A DNA stretch of 64,000 nt from Schistocephalus solidus (taxonomy: Eukaryota; Platyhelminthes; Cestoda; Diphyllobothriidea; Diphyllobothriidae). The notes below the pieces were generated by a model that made no database searches, was not told the DNA's origin, and saw nothing but the letters and a program-made list of their open reading frames with translations. Position numbers and translations under genes: made by a program. The stretch is taken from positions 124,001 to 188,000 of the forward strand of contig WEDG01000437.1 of NCBI GenBank assembly GCA_017591395.1, written 5' to 3'. Each line of letters begins with the position of its first letter. The first letter of the stretch is position 1. Shown here piece by piece: positions 23,290-35,265 of the stretch.

Positions 23290-26044
23290 TTCGTCTTTAT
23301 CTTATTTATCTTCTGAATGCATTGTTAGAAAATACCTATACACCTAATGCAAAATGTGACTTTGACTCAAGGCACAGACTCCAATTACTATGGGGGCTTC
23401 TTATAATGACTTCTTCCACATTCTTACTCACGTGATATGCGAGTCACCTGTGACACGTGAACTGTTATTATTTCATGCATGGTACGCATAGGCGCGCCCG
23501 TGCCGGCTTTCTTTTAAATTGACTTGCTTTTCAAAAAAAATATCCATAACGGATTGGAGTGTGTGATGATACCGCCCGTTACTGCTTAGGCACAGAGGAA
23601 TTAAAACACAACCTCCGGTTCACTCCGCCTACTCTGAGGAATATGCGATGTACGTTTCTAGTACTTTGGCATCAGTATGAATAAAATTTAGAGCAAAGAC
23701 ATAAATTGTTAGTTTGATGAGTTTTTGCTGTAAGACAGCCCCATATACTTTATTTACGTATATGTTTTATGCTTGGGTTTGGACGGTTACGTGAGTAAAT
23801 TTTGCATTGGGGTAAAGGTTTAAAATTGTGTGTAAGGATTTTGGTTAATGTTTGAAATTCAATAAAGTCTTAGGGGTGACAATAAGGGTTTAGTGTAAAG
23901 AGTAAGTTTCAGTTTGTTTCTAATCGTAAAAATGACATGCCAGCTGGATTTCATTTCTCAATATCGCTGCGAATATCATGGTCTGCCAAATGTTTGTTAA
24001 CATTTTTAAGGACAGTATATTGCGTTGTTTTACCTGCGTGAGCTCCTTCGCAGACCACGACATACTTTCTATCCTGTTGAGCAGCTTCACAGTTTTCTTT
24101 GCCAGAAAAAATGAACCCTGGATCATGATTTCATTTACCTGCTATTTTCATTAAGCCTGTTTGGTGTATTTTAATAATTTTATCTGTTATAATAATGGTA
24201 TTATTTTCCCCTTTCCAGAGTCCTTGGTTCACCTTCACAAATGTCCCCTATGACTTCTACTTATCAAAAAGTTCTGTAGTTTTGGGCTAACAGTATTGCC
24301 CATGAATTCTTTCAGCCATACATAATTGCATTTTTAACCAGACTTTGATATTTTGTGTGCCTTAAGTCAACTTTGATATTTTTCGATAATTGAGTATATT
24401 TATTATATGCCCAAATTTTTATGTTCTAAAAAATTGGAAAATCTTACTGAATGCCTAAGGTATTTGGAATCAAATTAATATGACTTTATCAGATTTAGAT
24501 GCGCCTTTCTATTTGTAACTGCCGCAAAGCAAAAAGATAAGCATTTAGCTTGCAATTTGTATAAGCTTTTTATCCTTTAGCTTAAAGGAATCTCATTTGG
24601 ACATTTTCAACATTTGTATTTGTGAAAACAGACGTAACGCCAACTCTAATGTTGAAACATATTTCATCCAAGATCCATACCTCAAATGTGACTAAATATC
24701 TAACCTCTGACTGTCTTATTTAGATACAAAATTCTACCATCAATATGTAGATAAGGAGATGTCTTTGATTAAACAGCAACTCTGGGCATGTCCTTGAATA
24801 TAGATTGAATCAATTTTTGCTCATTTTTTTCAAACAACATTCACTCAATCGGCTAACAGAACGATTGATGACCCATAGGTGCACGTTGTTAGTAAGTTTC
24901 TTCCGATGTTCGCTTTACTTAGTTAACGAAGGTGCAGTGTGAACTTGTCAATGTAGGGAAACAATATTTTAAGCGCAGGTATAGATATATGTGTTTTAAA
25001 CAAAAAGGTGAGTCAAATTGTTAAAGATTTAAAGACAAACTATTTGCGATCCAAAGAATAGAAACATACAAGCAAAATTTCAATTTAAAAAAGTAAAAAA
25101 ACATTTCAAAGTGACCTCGCATTTGATAAAACAGCAGTCTTAAGATACAGAATCACACCCGACCAGGTGTTAATCACTCAAACACTGTGTTATGGGAATG
25201 GAAAACTGCTCAATTATACGTTTTAAGACGTGGTGATTACCCAACTTGCATGAACGAGCTCTCAGCAAAACCAGGAAAGACAATTAAACTAACATAGGCA
25301 AAATTTGTTTTAACCAAATCCGCAAACAGCTGAGGACAGACGAATTGTGTAAATCAAAATACACTAATAGCAGTGTTAATAGCAATCTGGACAGGTTTGC
25401 GTGCTGACTTCGTTAAATTATAGAGGGTTAAAATCAGCAATAATTAAGCAAAGTAAACAAGAAACAAATAGAGTTTTGGAAACTTTAAATTTCACCTAGT
25501 AGGACGCACGATTTCGACTCGGTCACGAAGCGCTCAAATCAAAATGTTTACATTGTAGCATGATAATGCATTGATTATATATTTAAAGGTAATAAAATAT
25601 TCAGTTATATAGATTCTTTATTTTCAAGTCTAGCATACTATTTAAAATAAATTTAAAACTCAACCCAAAGGCTGTTTATGACTGTTAAAAAATAAGGTTT
25701 AAGAGTTTTGATCTGGCTTTCAAATTGTAAATAAGTTTTATATTCGAAAATAAATATTGATATTCTGGAAATGACTATATCTTAAAGGTTTTGATTGTAC
25801 TAAATTAAACACTTAGTTTAATTTCATCCAGGTGGCTATAACGTTGGCTGAACTTAAACCTTACCTTTCTGTAATCGGTAGGAACCTGCCGAAATCCCTT
25901 TTTTTAATTTATTGCGCTTATTTGTCATCTGGTGGATTGTATATTCATTGCAAATGAAATCTTGCTTGCACAGTCAGCTTTCTGTATTAGAATTGGTGGA
26001 TTCCATAAGTTGCAGTAGGCCTGGCCGGCAAATTAAAAAAAAAA

Positions 26045-26170
26045 TTGGATTACAGTGGTGGCTCCCGGTGGGGCTTGGCAGCCTTAGTGGATAGACCATT
26101 TCTTTCACTGCCCTGTCGTTGGTTGAAATCCCATCGAGATAAATTGAAACATCATACAATGTATAGCTGT
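26045..26170 (+). mobile_element. tRNA-derived SINE, family II
   Basis: GGGGCTTGGCAGCCTTAGTGG (26075-26095, split here only for description) behaves as an A box, and GTCGTTGGTTGAAATCCCAT (26117-26136) as a B box, at normal tRNA spacing. No acceptor stem can be formed, so it is a SINE head and not a tRNA. It differs from family I in both boxes. The downstream body is not delimited because only one copy is present. Confidence 0.55.
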
Positions 26171-29100
26171 TCAAAAAGACTGAAAAATAAGTGTTGTTGG
26201 GGGAAAGAGCATCAACCGATAAGTAATAAATGGAATGGTTTCGCTAACAGCGACAACGTACGAGCAGTAGTCCAAGGTACGTGTAAGCTATGCTGTTATC
26301 ACTCCAGGTATTGACATCTTTCAGTGCTCTGAATTCGCTTTCACTCTCTCAAGACTAAATTGTCTTGCTGCGTTTGGATTTTAAAACCCATTATACTCTC
26401 TCAGTGTGATGGGAATACTCTAAACCTGGCTTCTTAAAATCTAAAACTCTTGTTACTCACAATAAAAGGTATCACAGAGAGTTTTTGAACAGTCAGCAGC
26501 TGAAATGAACATCATAAAACATTTCGTCTGATGAAAGGTAGGTACCCAGATGGCCATGCATTCTTAATCTTTCAGCGCAAAGGAAAGACTTCAGCTATCG
26601 ACTTATTTTCGGCTTTTTACATTTCAAGGAGGCTTCATAACATAACGTGATTGACCGGTGACATGCACAGATAGCTGACGTTTTGAAATGCGTTTACATT
26701 TAAAAAAGAGTATTAACGGGGGAAATGGCTTGCATTTTAAACTATCTTACAGACTATGGAGTCAATAATTCGGAATTCATTGCTTTGCTTCCAACTAATA
26801 AACACCGTTATTGGGAAAAAACAACGACGTCTCTGCATGCAATTTTAAATGTTTATTATGCTACTGTTATAAATTTAAAAAAAGGTTTGCATAGGTTATT
26901 GTTCTTGTAAAAAAATTGAAGAACATTAAGGTTTGTTTAACTTAAGCTCAATGGAAGGTAATGTTTGGGTTAAAAAAACTGTTTTTGAATTACGGGGCAA
27001 CTTTGGTCTTGTTCTGCCATAGCATTTACTTAAAGGTTTCCTGGTCTTCAAGCAGTATGTGATTACAAAATACCGTATGATTTCCAAAGAAACTGTACAG
27101 AAAATGTGAATGGCATTGTAAACATCATGGAGCATTACTAAACGGACGGATACGAAGCTATTCAATTAAGACATTGCAAATCTCAAAAGATTTAAGAAAC
27201 ATAAACTTATTTTTTAACCGCTAGATTGACCTTCTTCGAGTATACAAAGTAAGGAATAAGATTAAGTGATAAGCTGTCAAAAGGATAAACGCAATGTTTT
27301 TTTGTGCATAATCTCGATAAATAATCCTTGAATTTAGAAGGGCAGAAAAAATGAATATTAAAAAATCTTTACTATTTATGCAGTGACATTTTCCAAGAAT
27401 GGTTTCTGCAGACGAAATAAAAATAGTGCACTCAAAATCCGACAGCCTGCTATTTCCGTTATATCTTTAAATAAGCCTCTCAAACCATAAAATTTTTTCA
27501 GAAATTTTGTGAACTTTGCATACGATTGGTAATTTACTGTCTCATTTAAAATGCATTTATCCGTCTATCTACCAAGCCTGTGAAAGTCGTTAAGTTGAAA
27601 TAAAGTCCACTTATTTAGGCTAAACGTGACAACAAGCCATCGATTTTTCGGCATGATGAGGTAAATAAGGGACAACTGAAGGGAGAGTTTGGGTTTTTGA
27701 TTTCGTTTGTTGTTTTTTGGACCTTCCTGGGGCCGATCGATATCATACCGTTGCACACCCTTTGGCGGCTCGTCTGTTCTCCCATCCATAATCGGAAGCG
27801 TCCCAGTGTTCGGTTTCCAGTAAATATGTCAATTCTTGCCGCCGACGTGAAACTGCCTCTTCAATGCCTGGTTGCATGGGAGAAAGTGGTGTAAATAACA
27901 CAGACCTCGCAGTCAGCCCAATATTTTTTTATGTGGTGTGGCCGTCTGGCGGACTGAAAGTAAGGTTAAAATAACTGCTTTATAAAGTTGTGTAGATGGA
28001 ACTCCCAATCCATTGGGTCCAAGCCACGTGTGCTGGCAGCCTACGGTTGGTTCTAGCCGCGTCAGTCACAGGCTCCATCTGTCGCCTCCAGATTTCTTGA
28101 ATTAGGCATGAAACAAGACACAAAATGGGGAGATGAGAGTGTATGGTAAATGCAGCGCAAGTCACTGCGCTTACTTCCAAACTGTTGTGACGCAGGCGAT
28201 GTTCATTGTCGACCTTGATAGTCAACCTTTTTATTTTAATGTGAATGCGTAAACACAAATTGGTCCGTGTAAATAAAAAAAAACAGCCAGATAGCTTAAA
28301 AAGCTGCTCAACCTCCCCAGTTCTAGTGTTCGCTCCAGTAGAATCCAGCCCTGTTCTTACCATAGTCAGTAATCACTAAAAAGCATCGGATTACGCAGAA
28401 TTAGTAACATCAGATTCAGATCTACGTGCTTAATTTGTCTGGTATACGTCTTACAGGACGATGTAAATAATATGAATGAATTTAAGGCAAAAACAGATCG
28501 TCAACTCATATATATATATATATATAAAAGCTGAAACTCAGCTGCAGCCAAATGTTTCTGATCGAGGAGTTGTGACAGTTTGATAAATTTATGGTAAATA
28601 AATCTACTCGCTTCCTCAAATGAGTGCCTTCACAATTATGTTTTCAAAAAAACTAATCTGTTGGTAACAATAATAGTGGGACGTAATCTAGAATATCAGA
28701 TATTGCAAGCATCGTGTTGTTATTATCGCTGGTCAGAGAGAATGATCTGACGCTATGTGCGACCTCTCCTGTTATTCATCTGAGAGCAAAAACACGCACT
28801 AAAGGTCTTAAAATTGGACAACGTCACACTTTTGAATTTCAGGTGAGTTCTTGCCTTCCAGGTGTATACAAAATAAAACAAGTAGAAGGCAGTTTATTTC
28901 GCTGAACACATAACGACATGCATTTGCACATTTGAAATCTTGCTGGAGTCTCTCATTAGGGATAATAGTTGGAATGAAAAAGCGTATATGAAATGCGTTA
29001 CATGTTCAAATAAACTACCTTGGAGCTAATCCTTAAAGTCTGAAGCAGGACAAATGGCGGATTGATTGAAACTGGTTCTCTGATGAGAACTTAGTTAATT

Positions 29101-30627
29101 AAAGTGTCTCTGTTGCACTCGCATACCGATTCATCGCCGGTACCGCAAGACTCTCGTAAGTCTTGTCCGTTGGTTGATGTTTGTTTTCCCCTTATATCTT
29201 AATACTGTTACTTTTGGTTGCGGTTATTTGCTCTGACAAACGACTCAAGTAAGATTTCGGAAGCTCAGACGAAAAACAAACAAGATGATGGTGACCAAAT
29301 TGTCTTCTCTTTCTTACTTTTAAAATTCGCACGGTTTACATTTATGCACGACAGGCAAAAAATGGCGCAATAAATTGTTCATATATGCGGTTTTCCAATA
29401 TAAACCAATCATTTTATTGAGCAATACTGAAAAACCAAAATTACTTCTGATAAGTAATTTGCAGAGGGATGCTACTCCTTATAAACTGAGCGGCGTATGA
29501 AAAATTGCGCGATACATTTCACTTTCGAAAATGTCGAAAACATTTAATGGTATCAATTTAGCTGCAGTAAGTTTGAGATTGAAGGTAACGTCTTTTCTGC
29601 TACCAGATTCAGTTTGAACCTTAAAAACCTTTTAAGAAAATGTAAACAGGCAAAATAAACCCCAATAATAAATAATAAAAAAAATATAAAAAAAAAATAT
29701 AAAAATATATAAAATATATAAAAAAAATATTCAAATAAAAATATAAAATATAAAGGATGCCATTTTAGTGTCCTCTGAACTATTTAATTGCCTTTCAGAA
29801 TGCATAAACGCTTTTATTTACCTTTTCCATGAAGAAAATGACAGAGCAGTAAAGGAGAGTTCATAAAACGGATGCAAACATATTTATGTGCTTAAGGATC
29901 TTGGTTAACCTTTTAAATCAGTTATGCGTTTTAATATATTATGTTGCCAAGTAGCCTACAAATTGGCAAATTATGGTAATTTCGACGAAGTAATACATTT
30001 CCATCGGTCATGGTTTAATAAACAGGATAGGAACTCAGTTCAAGTAAAACGTTTGCTTTACTATAATATCGCCTCATCCTCTGTACTTAAAAATTGACTG
30101 GATTAAAATCCCTTTTTTCCTAACTATTCGAGCAAAACCAGAAGTCGTACCACTGTAAATGCTAACAAATGAAGGTAATATCTTTAAAAGCATCCTTTAT
30201 AAACATGTACTGATAGACTCTCTTTTCCCTTGCAACTATAATTTATGTCACCTAGTAACATATGATTCAACATATTTTAAGTCAATTAAGCTATTCCTTT
30301 TACAATGACTGAGAAACTGCAATTGACCTTTTTGAAATGTCAATTTCAAAAAAAGAAATTTTGTGTTGAAATGTTTGCAATGTGTCAATATTTTTCAAAT
30401 AAATTTCAGTATCTAAAGGAGAAGTGGTTTCAAATGCGTTTTATTCTGGTTGCACGTAAGACTAGCACCCGTAAGATAATACTGCCGTATGTTAAATCGA
30501 TTTTTACGTTGATATTTCTGCCTCTATACCTTATCGTATATTCTTTAGAAATGAAAAATCGCACGCCGTCTTCCTTCCACTCATAATGTAAAAAATATGT
30601 CTCTTTTAAGTAGAATACTTAAAGAAA
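26171..30627. other. Mostly AT-rich, no confident gene
   Basis: 27680-28370 is GC-richer and holds the minus frame listed separately. 28508-28526 is (TA)n. 29663-29753 is A-rich low-complexity sequence built from AATA and ATATAAA words. Elsewhere nothing is seen. Confidence 0.5.
27980..28363 (-). CDS. Unrecognised 127-codon ORF
   Basis: It starts with ATG at 28363 (MVRTGLDSTGANTRTG), has a hydrophobic patch in the middle (HLPILCLVSCLI) and ends ...WIGSSIYTTL. It sits in a GC-richer patch that may be an old dispersed repeat. No domain, no splice context and no homologue that I recognise. It may not be translated. Confidence 0.15.
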   Translation of the reverse strand: MVRTGLDSTGANTRTGEVEQLFKLSGCFFLFTRTNLCLRIHIKIKRLTIKVDNEHRLRHNSLEVSAVTCAAFTIHSHLPILCLVSCLIQEIWRRQMEPVTDAARTNRRLPAHVAWTQWIGSSIYTTL

Positions 30628-30931
30628 TGTAACCTCACTGACTCTGCATCTCCCGCAACGTGACTTGCTTTCAAAACGCAAGCACACCTCCCCTTACATG
30701 CAACAGCTATCGTAAAATGATTCACGGCCCCCAAACCCCCCATGGCGTCAGTCTGTCAATGTAACCTCTCGGCCCCTAAACCCTCCAGCGTGACAATCCC
30801 AACTCTTACTTCTCATTTCGTCTGACGACGGGTTGGTGTAATCAGCTTGAAAATTTACGAGTAAACCTCGATTTTCCGACGAGCCTTCTTTCTTCATTTA
30901 TCATCTCGGAATGCATACTACCTCAACTATT
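30628..30931 (+). repeat. Left pseudo-LTR of copy C
   Basis: 304 bp, direct repeat of 33295-33597 (offset 2667, then 2666 after one indel). By eye there are roughly 15-20 differences, about half of them in the first 60 bases. It starts at TGTA and ends at CTCAACTATT. It contains a hammerhead-like motif at 30822-30853. Confidence 0.95.
30822..30853 (+). ncRNA. Hammerhead-ribozyme-like motif, left pLTR of copy C
   Basis: CTGACGA (30822-30828), one extra C, then a 7-bp hairpin (30830-30836 with 30842-30848, several G-T pairs, loop TGTAA), then GAAAA (30849-30853). A short TTTA-CGAG-TAAA hairpin follows. The core elements are present, but helix I next to the core is not convincing. The right pLTR carries a T-to-C change that turns one G-T pair into G-C, which keeps the helix. 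Confidence 0.45.
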
Positions 30932-30959
30932 CAACATATGTTTTGGGCGTCAAACGCTT

Positions 30960-33343
30960 ATTCTAACCAGACGTTGGGAGAAGTTCTCGCAGAGTGAGGC
31001 GACAACGCTTGAACAACTGAGTTTTCTCCATCGCTGTCGTGATCATGGCATCCTTCCAAAGTCTCTTCGCTTTAAACCTACACTGCCCAATGAGGCTGGG
31101 AGATTGCTCGCTCGCAAATACGGATTTCGTGTTCTGAGTGCGATTATATCTGTCGTCCACAATCGTCTTCGTCGATTTGAAGCAATTATCTCAAAAACCT
31201 TAGGTCCCGGTGCGTTTCATCCCTACCTGAAGATATTTTTGAAAACGTACTGCAGCGCATAAATGCCACCACCAAGGATGCTCGTATTAAGAAGCGAGCC
31301 GATCTTCAAGACAAGCTCCAAGCTCTTCTCCATCCCCTCAACGATAGTACTATGTCAACAAGAGTTGTAAACCTTTCGAAAAGGAGTCTCACCCCCGCCG
31401 AAACAAGCCTATGTCGAAAGGCATAAGGTTTAGTCATACCGATGCTGCACCTACGAGCTTCTTAGCCGGCCTTGAATCCCTCCTACTCACCTCATCCATC
31501 CCTGAGGACATGCGTGCTGATAAACGCAGCTGTGCTACTGGTCACCTCCGAAAAAGAAAACCTCAGAAAACCTTGTCAATGGAAGAAGATAAGGGATTAC
31601 GCTCCCTTAGGTCGGACGACAGTATCGTCGTTGTAGCTGCTGACAAAGGTGGTGCTACCGCCATCATGGACAAGATTGACTATGTCAATAAGGCCAATCA
31701 ACCTTTTCATGATAGGGAGGCCTACATCCCCGTTGCTGAGGATTCAACGAAAAAACAGGCTGCATCCTTAAAGAAGAAGGTGAATGAGCTCACTAGAATG
31801 AAACTCATAAGCCCCGCGGACGCTACATTTCTAACTCTTAATGATCCGCGCATCGCACGTGCCTATGGTCTTCCAAAGATTCACAAAGCGGACGCACCCT
31901 TGAGGATCATAGTGCCACTCATTGGATCGCCTACTTATAACCTTGCCAAATGGTTATACAAACGCCTAAAGCACCTTAGTAATGGTTCACACTACAGCAT
32001 CAGCAACTCGCATGCTTTTCTTCAAAGAATTCAAGGCCTTAATGTAAGTCCTGATGAATGCTTTCTATCGTTTGATGTGGTTGCTCTTTTTTCCTCAATA
32101 CCACATAACCTGGCAGTTGAGAGTGTAGCTCGACGTCTAGAAGAAAAGCCAATAGACATTCCAACGCAGCACGTTTTAGACATGCTCTGGCTCTGCCTTA
32201 AGAATTATTGTCAATTCGACGGTAAGCATTACCAACAGGTAAAGGGTACTCCAATGGGCTCACCGATATCGGGGCTACTTGCCGAGCTAGTCTTACAACG
32301 TATAGAAGAAACTGTGATTCAAAACCTCAGGCCGAAAATGTGGCTTCGCTACGTAGATGATACCATCGTGGTCATTAACAACTGCGAAGTGGAACGGCTG
32401 CATGGAAGTCTTAATGGTGTCTTCCCTGCTATACAATTTACCCGCGAAGGAGCAGCAGGTGACATCCTCGCGTTTTTTCGACGTCATGGTGCAAAGATTG
32501 AGTGATGGCCAGCTCGCAACCAGCGTCCACAGAAAAGACTCAAATGCCAAAATAATCCTGAACTATGGGAGCAATCATCCTGCTGCCCACAAACGAAGCT
32601 GCGTTCAAGCTCTTTTTCACCGCGCCTCCCGGTACTGTAACAGCGAGTATCTACTTAAAAAAGAACTTGCCTATTTATACAAACTATTCCGATCTAACGG
32701 ATATCTGATGAGCTTCGTGAAAAACTGTCTCCGAAGTCACAGGCAACCACAATATCAAAGCTCTAATGGAGAAGTAGTACCGAGGAAATTCGTTTCATTG
32801 CCATACATGCAGGGCATTTCGGAAACGATAGCCCGACAACTAGACCGATTTGGTATCTGCATCGCTCACAAGCCAGCGTCCTCCCTGCGGGCAGCACTAT
32901 CACGTGTTAAAGATCCCGTACCCAAAGAGCAACAAACCAATGTTTTTTTCCTTATTCCATGTGCGAATTGCTCTTGCGCTTATGTAGGCCATACAGGCCA
33001 ACGACTCGGGACGCGCATATATGAACACAAACTGGCCATCCGCCGACGCGATCCCTTGTCTCTCGTGTTTGCGCACGCCGTTGATTGCGACCACCGCTTC
33101 AATTGGGGGGGAATGGAAGTGGTCGCCATGGCTAGCACCAAACGGGCACGCGAATTCCTCGAAGCTTGGCACTCCGGCACAAACAGTATCAACTGCCACG
33201 TCGATCTGGATGCGCATTACGAAGGTCTGCGTGCACGGTCCACTGACTTGCACCCACCTTCAAATCAACATTTGCTTTTCCGTGCCCAGCCAAGTGTATC
33301 CTCACTGACTCTGCATCTCCCACCACTTGACTTGCTATCATAA
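30960..33343 (+). pseudogene. PLE copy C polyprotein: RT plus GIY-YIG, three frameshifts
   Basis: Coding region read in successive frames, with shifts near 31205, 31408 and 32480. N-terminal block: LEQLSFLHRCRDHGILPKSL (about 31008-31067). Then NLSKRSLTPAETS (31359-31397) and SKGIRFSHTDAAP. RT: IVVVAADKGGATAIMDK (about 31624-31674), YGLPKIHKADAPLRIIVP (about 31864-31917), CFLSFDVVALFSSIP (about 32059-32103), KGTPMGSPISGLLAE (about 32241-32285), MWLRYVDDTIVV (32338-32373) with catalytic YVDD. Next come the FFDVMVQRLSDGQ block and the linker (HPAAHKRSCVQALFHR). The GIY-YIG domain (about 32940-33240) has CAYVGHTG, LGTRIYEHKLAI and REFLEAWHSG. The ~32480 shift lies in a run of six T where one T fewer would join the frames, so it could be a sequencing error. 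The other two need separate indels. The last frame ends at 33343, inside the right pLTR. Confidence 0.9.
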
Positions 33344-33597
33344 CTCTAGCACCCCTCCCCTTACATGCGACAGCTATCGTAAAAGGATTCACGGCCCACA
33401 AACCCCCATGGCGTCAGTCTGTCGATGTAACCTCTCGGCCCCTAAACCCTCCAGCGTGACAATCCCAACTCTTACTTCTCATTTCGTCTGACGACGGGTT
33501 GGTGTAACCAGCTTGAAAATTCACGAGTAAACCTCGATTTTCCGACGAGCCTTCTTTCTTCATTTATCATCTCGGAATGCATACTACCTCAACTATT
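33295..33597 (+). repeat. Right pseudo-LTR of copy C
   Basis: 303 bp, partner of 30628-30931. The ORF stop (33341-33343) falls inside it. The hammerhead-like motif lies at 33488-33519 with the same layout as in the left copy. It ends at CTCAACTATT, immediately before (TA)n. Confidence 0.95.
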
Positions 33598-33622
33598 TAT
33601 ATATATATATATATATATATAT
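33598..33622. repeat. (TA)n between PLE copies C and D
   Basis: 25 bases of TA, directly after the right pLTR of copy C and about 20 bases before recognisable copy D sequence. Confidence 0.95.
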
Positions 33623-33635
33623 CAATATATCTCAT

Positions 33636-34320
33636 CCGTCATGCCTTGCTTGAACTATTGGACTTATGCTTAGAAGTAACAATGCAAGAATTAGAAGCTA
33701 CTGCCCTACCACTGGTTAACCCCAAGTTATAGGTATGCTACGTTGATGCATGAGACATCAAGAATTAAAAGCAAAAGAAAAAGATAAGGAACTAGATTGT
33801 TCCGATCATGCGCCCACAATAAAAAACTGGCGAACACTTCCATACATTAAGAACGTGTCTGAACTCGTTGAAAGACACCTGCGGAAGCACAAACCAACGA
33901 CCTGTCTCAAGTTGCCATGCATACACTAGAAACTGGGCACAACTTTGCATGGGACAAAACGCGCATTGTTGGCTTCTGCCCATCTAAGAGAGGCCGGGGT
34001 ATCTTAGAAGCCATTCACTCTGATGACTCGTGCATTAATCGGCACATGGATTTGAATGCCGTGATCAACAATCTCAAGGACAAGTGGAAAAGGCTGTAGC
34101 CAATCATATTGAGATTTTAAGCAGCAATGACAGCAATTGGCAGGACTGATGAAGCAAGATTGATTTTCTGACACGTTTTAAATTTTAACAATTTTTCGCA
34201 CATTTGCCACAAGTCTGACGACGACCGGCGAACCAGCGTCGAAAATTTGCATAATAAAGTTACTCATTGTTTCCCAAAGAACATATATTCTTCGAATTAT
34301 ATTTATTGGGATGCCCGTAT

Positions 34321-34324
<4 letters not shown>
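33636..34324 (+). pseudogene. PLE copy D: internally deleted RT/GIY-YIG remnant with intact 3' end
   Basis: It begins in the RT (ALLELLDLCL, 33641-33672), jumps to the block before the YVDD box (LEATALPLV-PK, then CYVDA), then to the linker (WRTLPYIKNVSELVERHLRK, 33829-33888). It then jumps into the middle of GIY-YIG (MHTLETGHNFAWDKTRIVGF, then GILEAIHSDDSCINRHMDLN, 33917-34060). At least three internal deletions removed most of the RT and the first half of the endonuclease. The 3' noncoding part (34100-34320) is well preserved, matches copy B and ends in TGGGATGCCCGTATTCCAAT at (AT)n. It belongs to the B/E group and not to copy C. Confidence 0.85.
34209..34269 (+). ncRNA. Hammerhead-ribozyme-like motif, copy D
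   Basis: CTGACGA (34215-34221), a helix II hairpin made of CGAC/GTCG plus CGG/CC-G around a CGAA loop with two bulged bases, then GAAAA (34241-34245). AGT before the core can pair with ACT at 34262-34264, and ACA with TGT further out across an internal loop, as in copy B. Helix III is weak. Confidence 0.4.
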
Positions 34325-34392
<68 letters not shown>

Positions 34393-34408
34393 TTATATAT
34401 ATATATAT
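34325..34408. repeat. (AT)n at the 3' edge of copy D
   Basis: A long AT run with a TTTATT interruption near 34388-34394. Copy D ends at its first base. Confidence 0.95.
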
Positions 34409-35107
34409 CGGTACAAAAAACATTTCAAATTTTAGAATAACTTTTACATTGAAATTCAGTTCAGCTTATGCCTTGGTTTTTAAAACCAAAGCTGGCTAGC
34501 TTCATTAAAAATTAAGTCATTGATCGTTCTGCATTATTTAGTCAACGCCAAAGTGGATTCATTATATTTTACAACATATATGGACATTGTTGATTGAGTT
34601 ATAAGCAGCACAAATAAGCGGCGAGTAACGATACTTAATGAATGGACATGACAAAAGTGTACAAATGTGTTATACATACCATGCTTTAAACGTCCAAAAG
34701 CTCTTTTTCATCTAGTACATACTTCAAAAAACGCCATCGGCTTTCGGTTATGCGCGGAACCCATCAGTTTTTGAAAATTGTTAAAAATAATATGATATTT
34801 TGTACTGTTAACGCATAACGTTAATATCTAGCGTAATATTTGCAACCAACCAAAAGGAAGTTGCAATTTCTTAATATTGCGCTAGTTAAATTGTTAAAAA
34901 AATACTTTTTTGTATATTGCGAAAACCTGTATTATTTATTTACTTTTTATATTAAATTACCATTTGTGTCAGGTTGCTTTTGAAAAACAGGTAAAGATTT
35001 CACAATTTTCTGTGTTTTAAAGTTATTATCCATAAAGGATATTTCAATTCTATATGTTTATCAAAACCTTCTTAAAATTCAGTAACCAATGAAGAATAAT
35101 ATTTGAA
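34409..35107. other. AT-rich sequence, nothing recognised
   Basis: No ORF, repeat or motif that I can support. Confidence 0.5.
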
Positions 35108-35265
35108 TATTCTTCTTACATGTCTGTCTTCGTTGACCACGAATACGAGAACCACTGACTATTCTTCTTACATGTCTGTCTTCGTTGACCACGAATACGT
35201 GAACCACTGACTATTCTTCTTACATGTCTGTCTTCGTTGACCACGAATACGAGAACCACTGACTA
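35108..35265. repeat. 52-bp minisatellite, three units
   Basis: Units 35108-35159, 35160-35211 and 35212-35263 start TATTCTTCTTACATGTC and end GAACCACTGAC. I see one mismatch (GAG to GTG in unit 2), so the array is recent. It codes for nothing obvious. Confidence 0.95.

Larger units (their letters stand above)
21621..26044. other. AT-rich sequence, one weak coding candidate
   Basis: Apart from the frame at 22672-23028 and the GAT repeat at 23271-23289, nothing is recognised. 23440-26040 is strongly AT-rich with no ORF of note. Confidence 0.5.
30628..33597 (+). mobile_element. Penelope-like element copy C with two pseudo-LTRs
   Basis: Complete unit: a direct repeat at 30628-30931, an RT-GIY-YIG coding region, and the same repeat again at 33295-33597. 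The second repeat runs straight into a (TA)n tract. Direct terminal repeats of this kind (pLTRs) arise in PLEs from tandem arrangement of copies. They are not true LTRs: there is no TG...CA end, primer-binding site or gag. The whole unit is clearly more GC-rich than the flanks and is the best preserved element in the window. Confidence 0.9.

Noticed and set aside
26055..26277. Coding exon between TTACAG and a GTACGT donor
   Set aside because: The first half is a tRNA-derived SINE head with A and B boxes, which explains the open frame.
32900..33401. Minus-strand ORFs of 70-117 codons
   Set aside because: They are shadows of the GIY-YIG coding region of PLE copy C.
30628..33597. LTR retrotransposon, because of the direct terminal repeats
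   Set aside because: No gag, protease, integrase, primer-binding site or TG...CA ends. The RT is Penelope-type and is followed by GIY-YIG.
34247..34499. ORFs made of IYIYIY repeats (also near 9206, 34178 and 55494)
   Set aside because: They are translations of (TA)n microsatellites.
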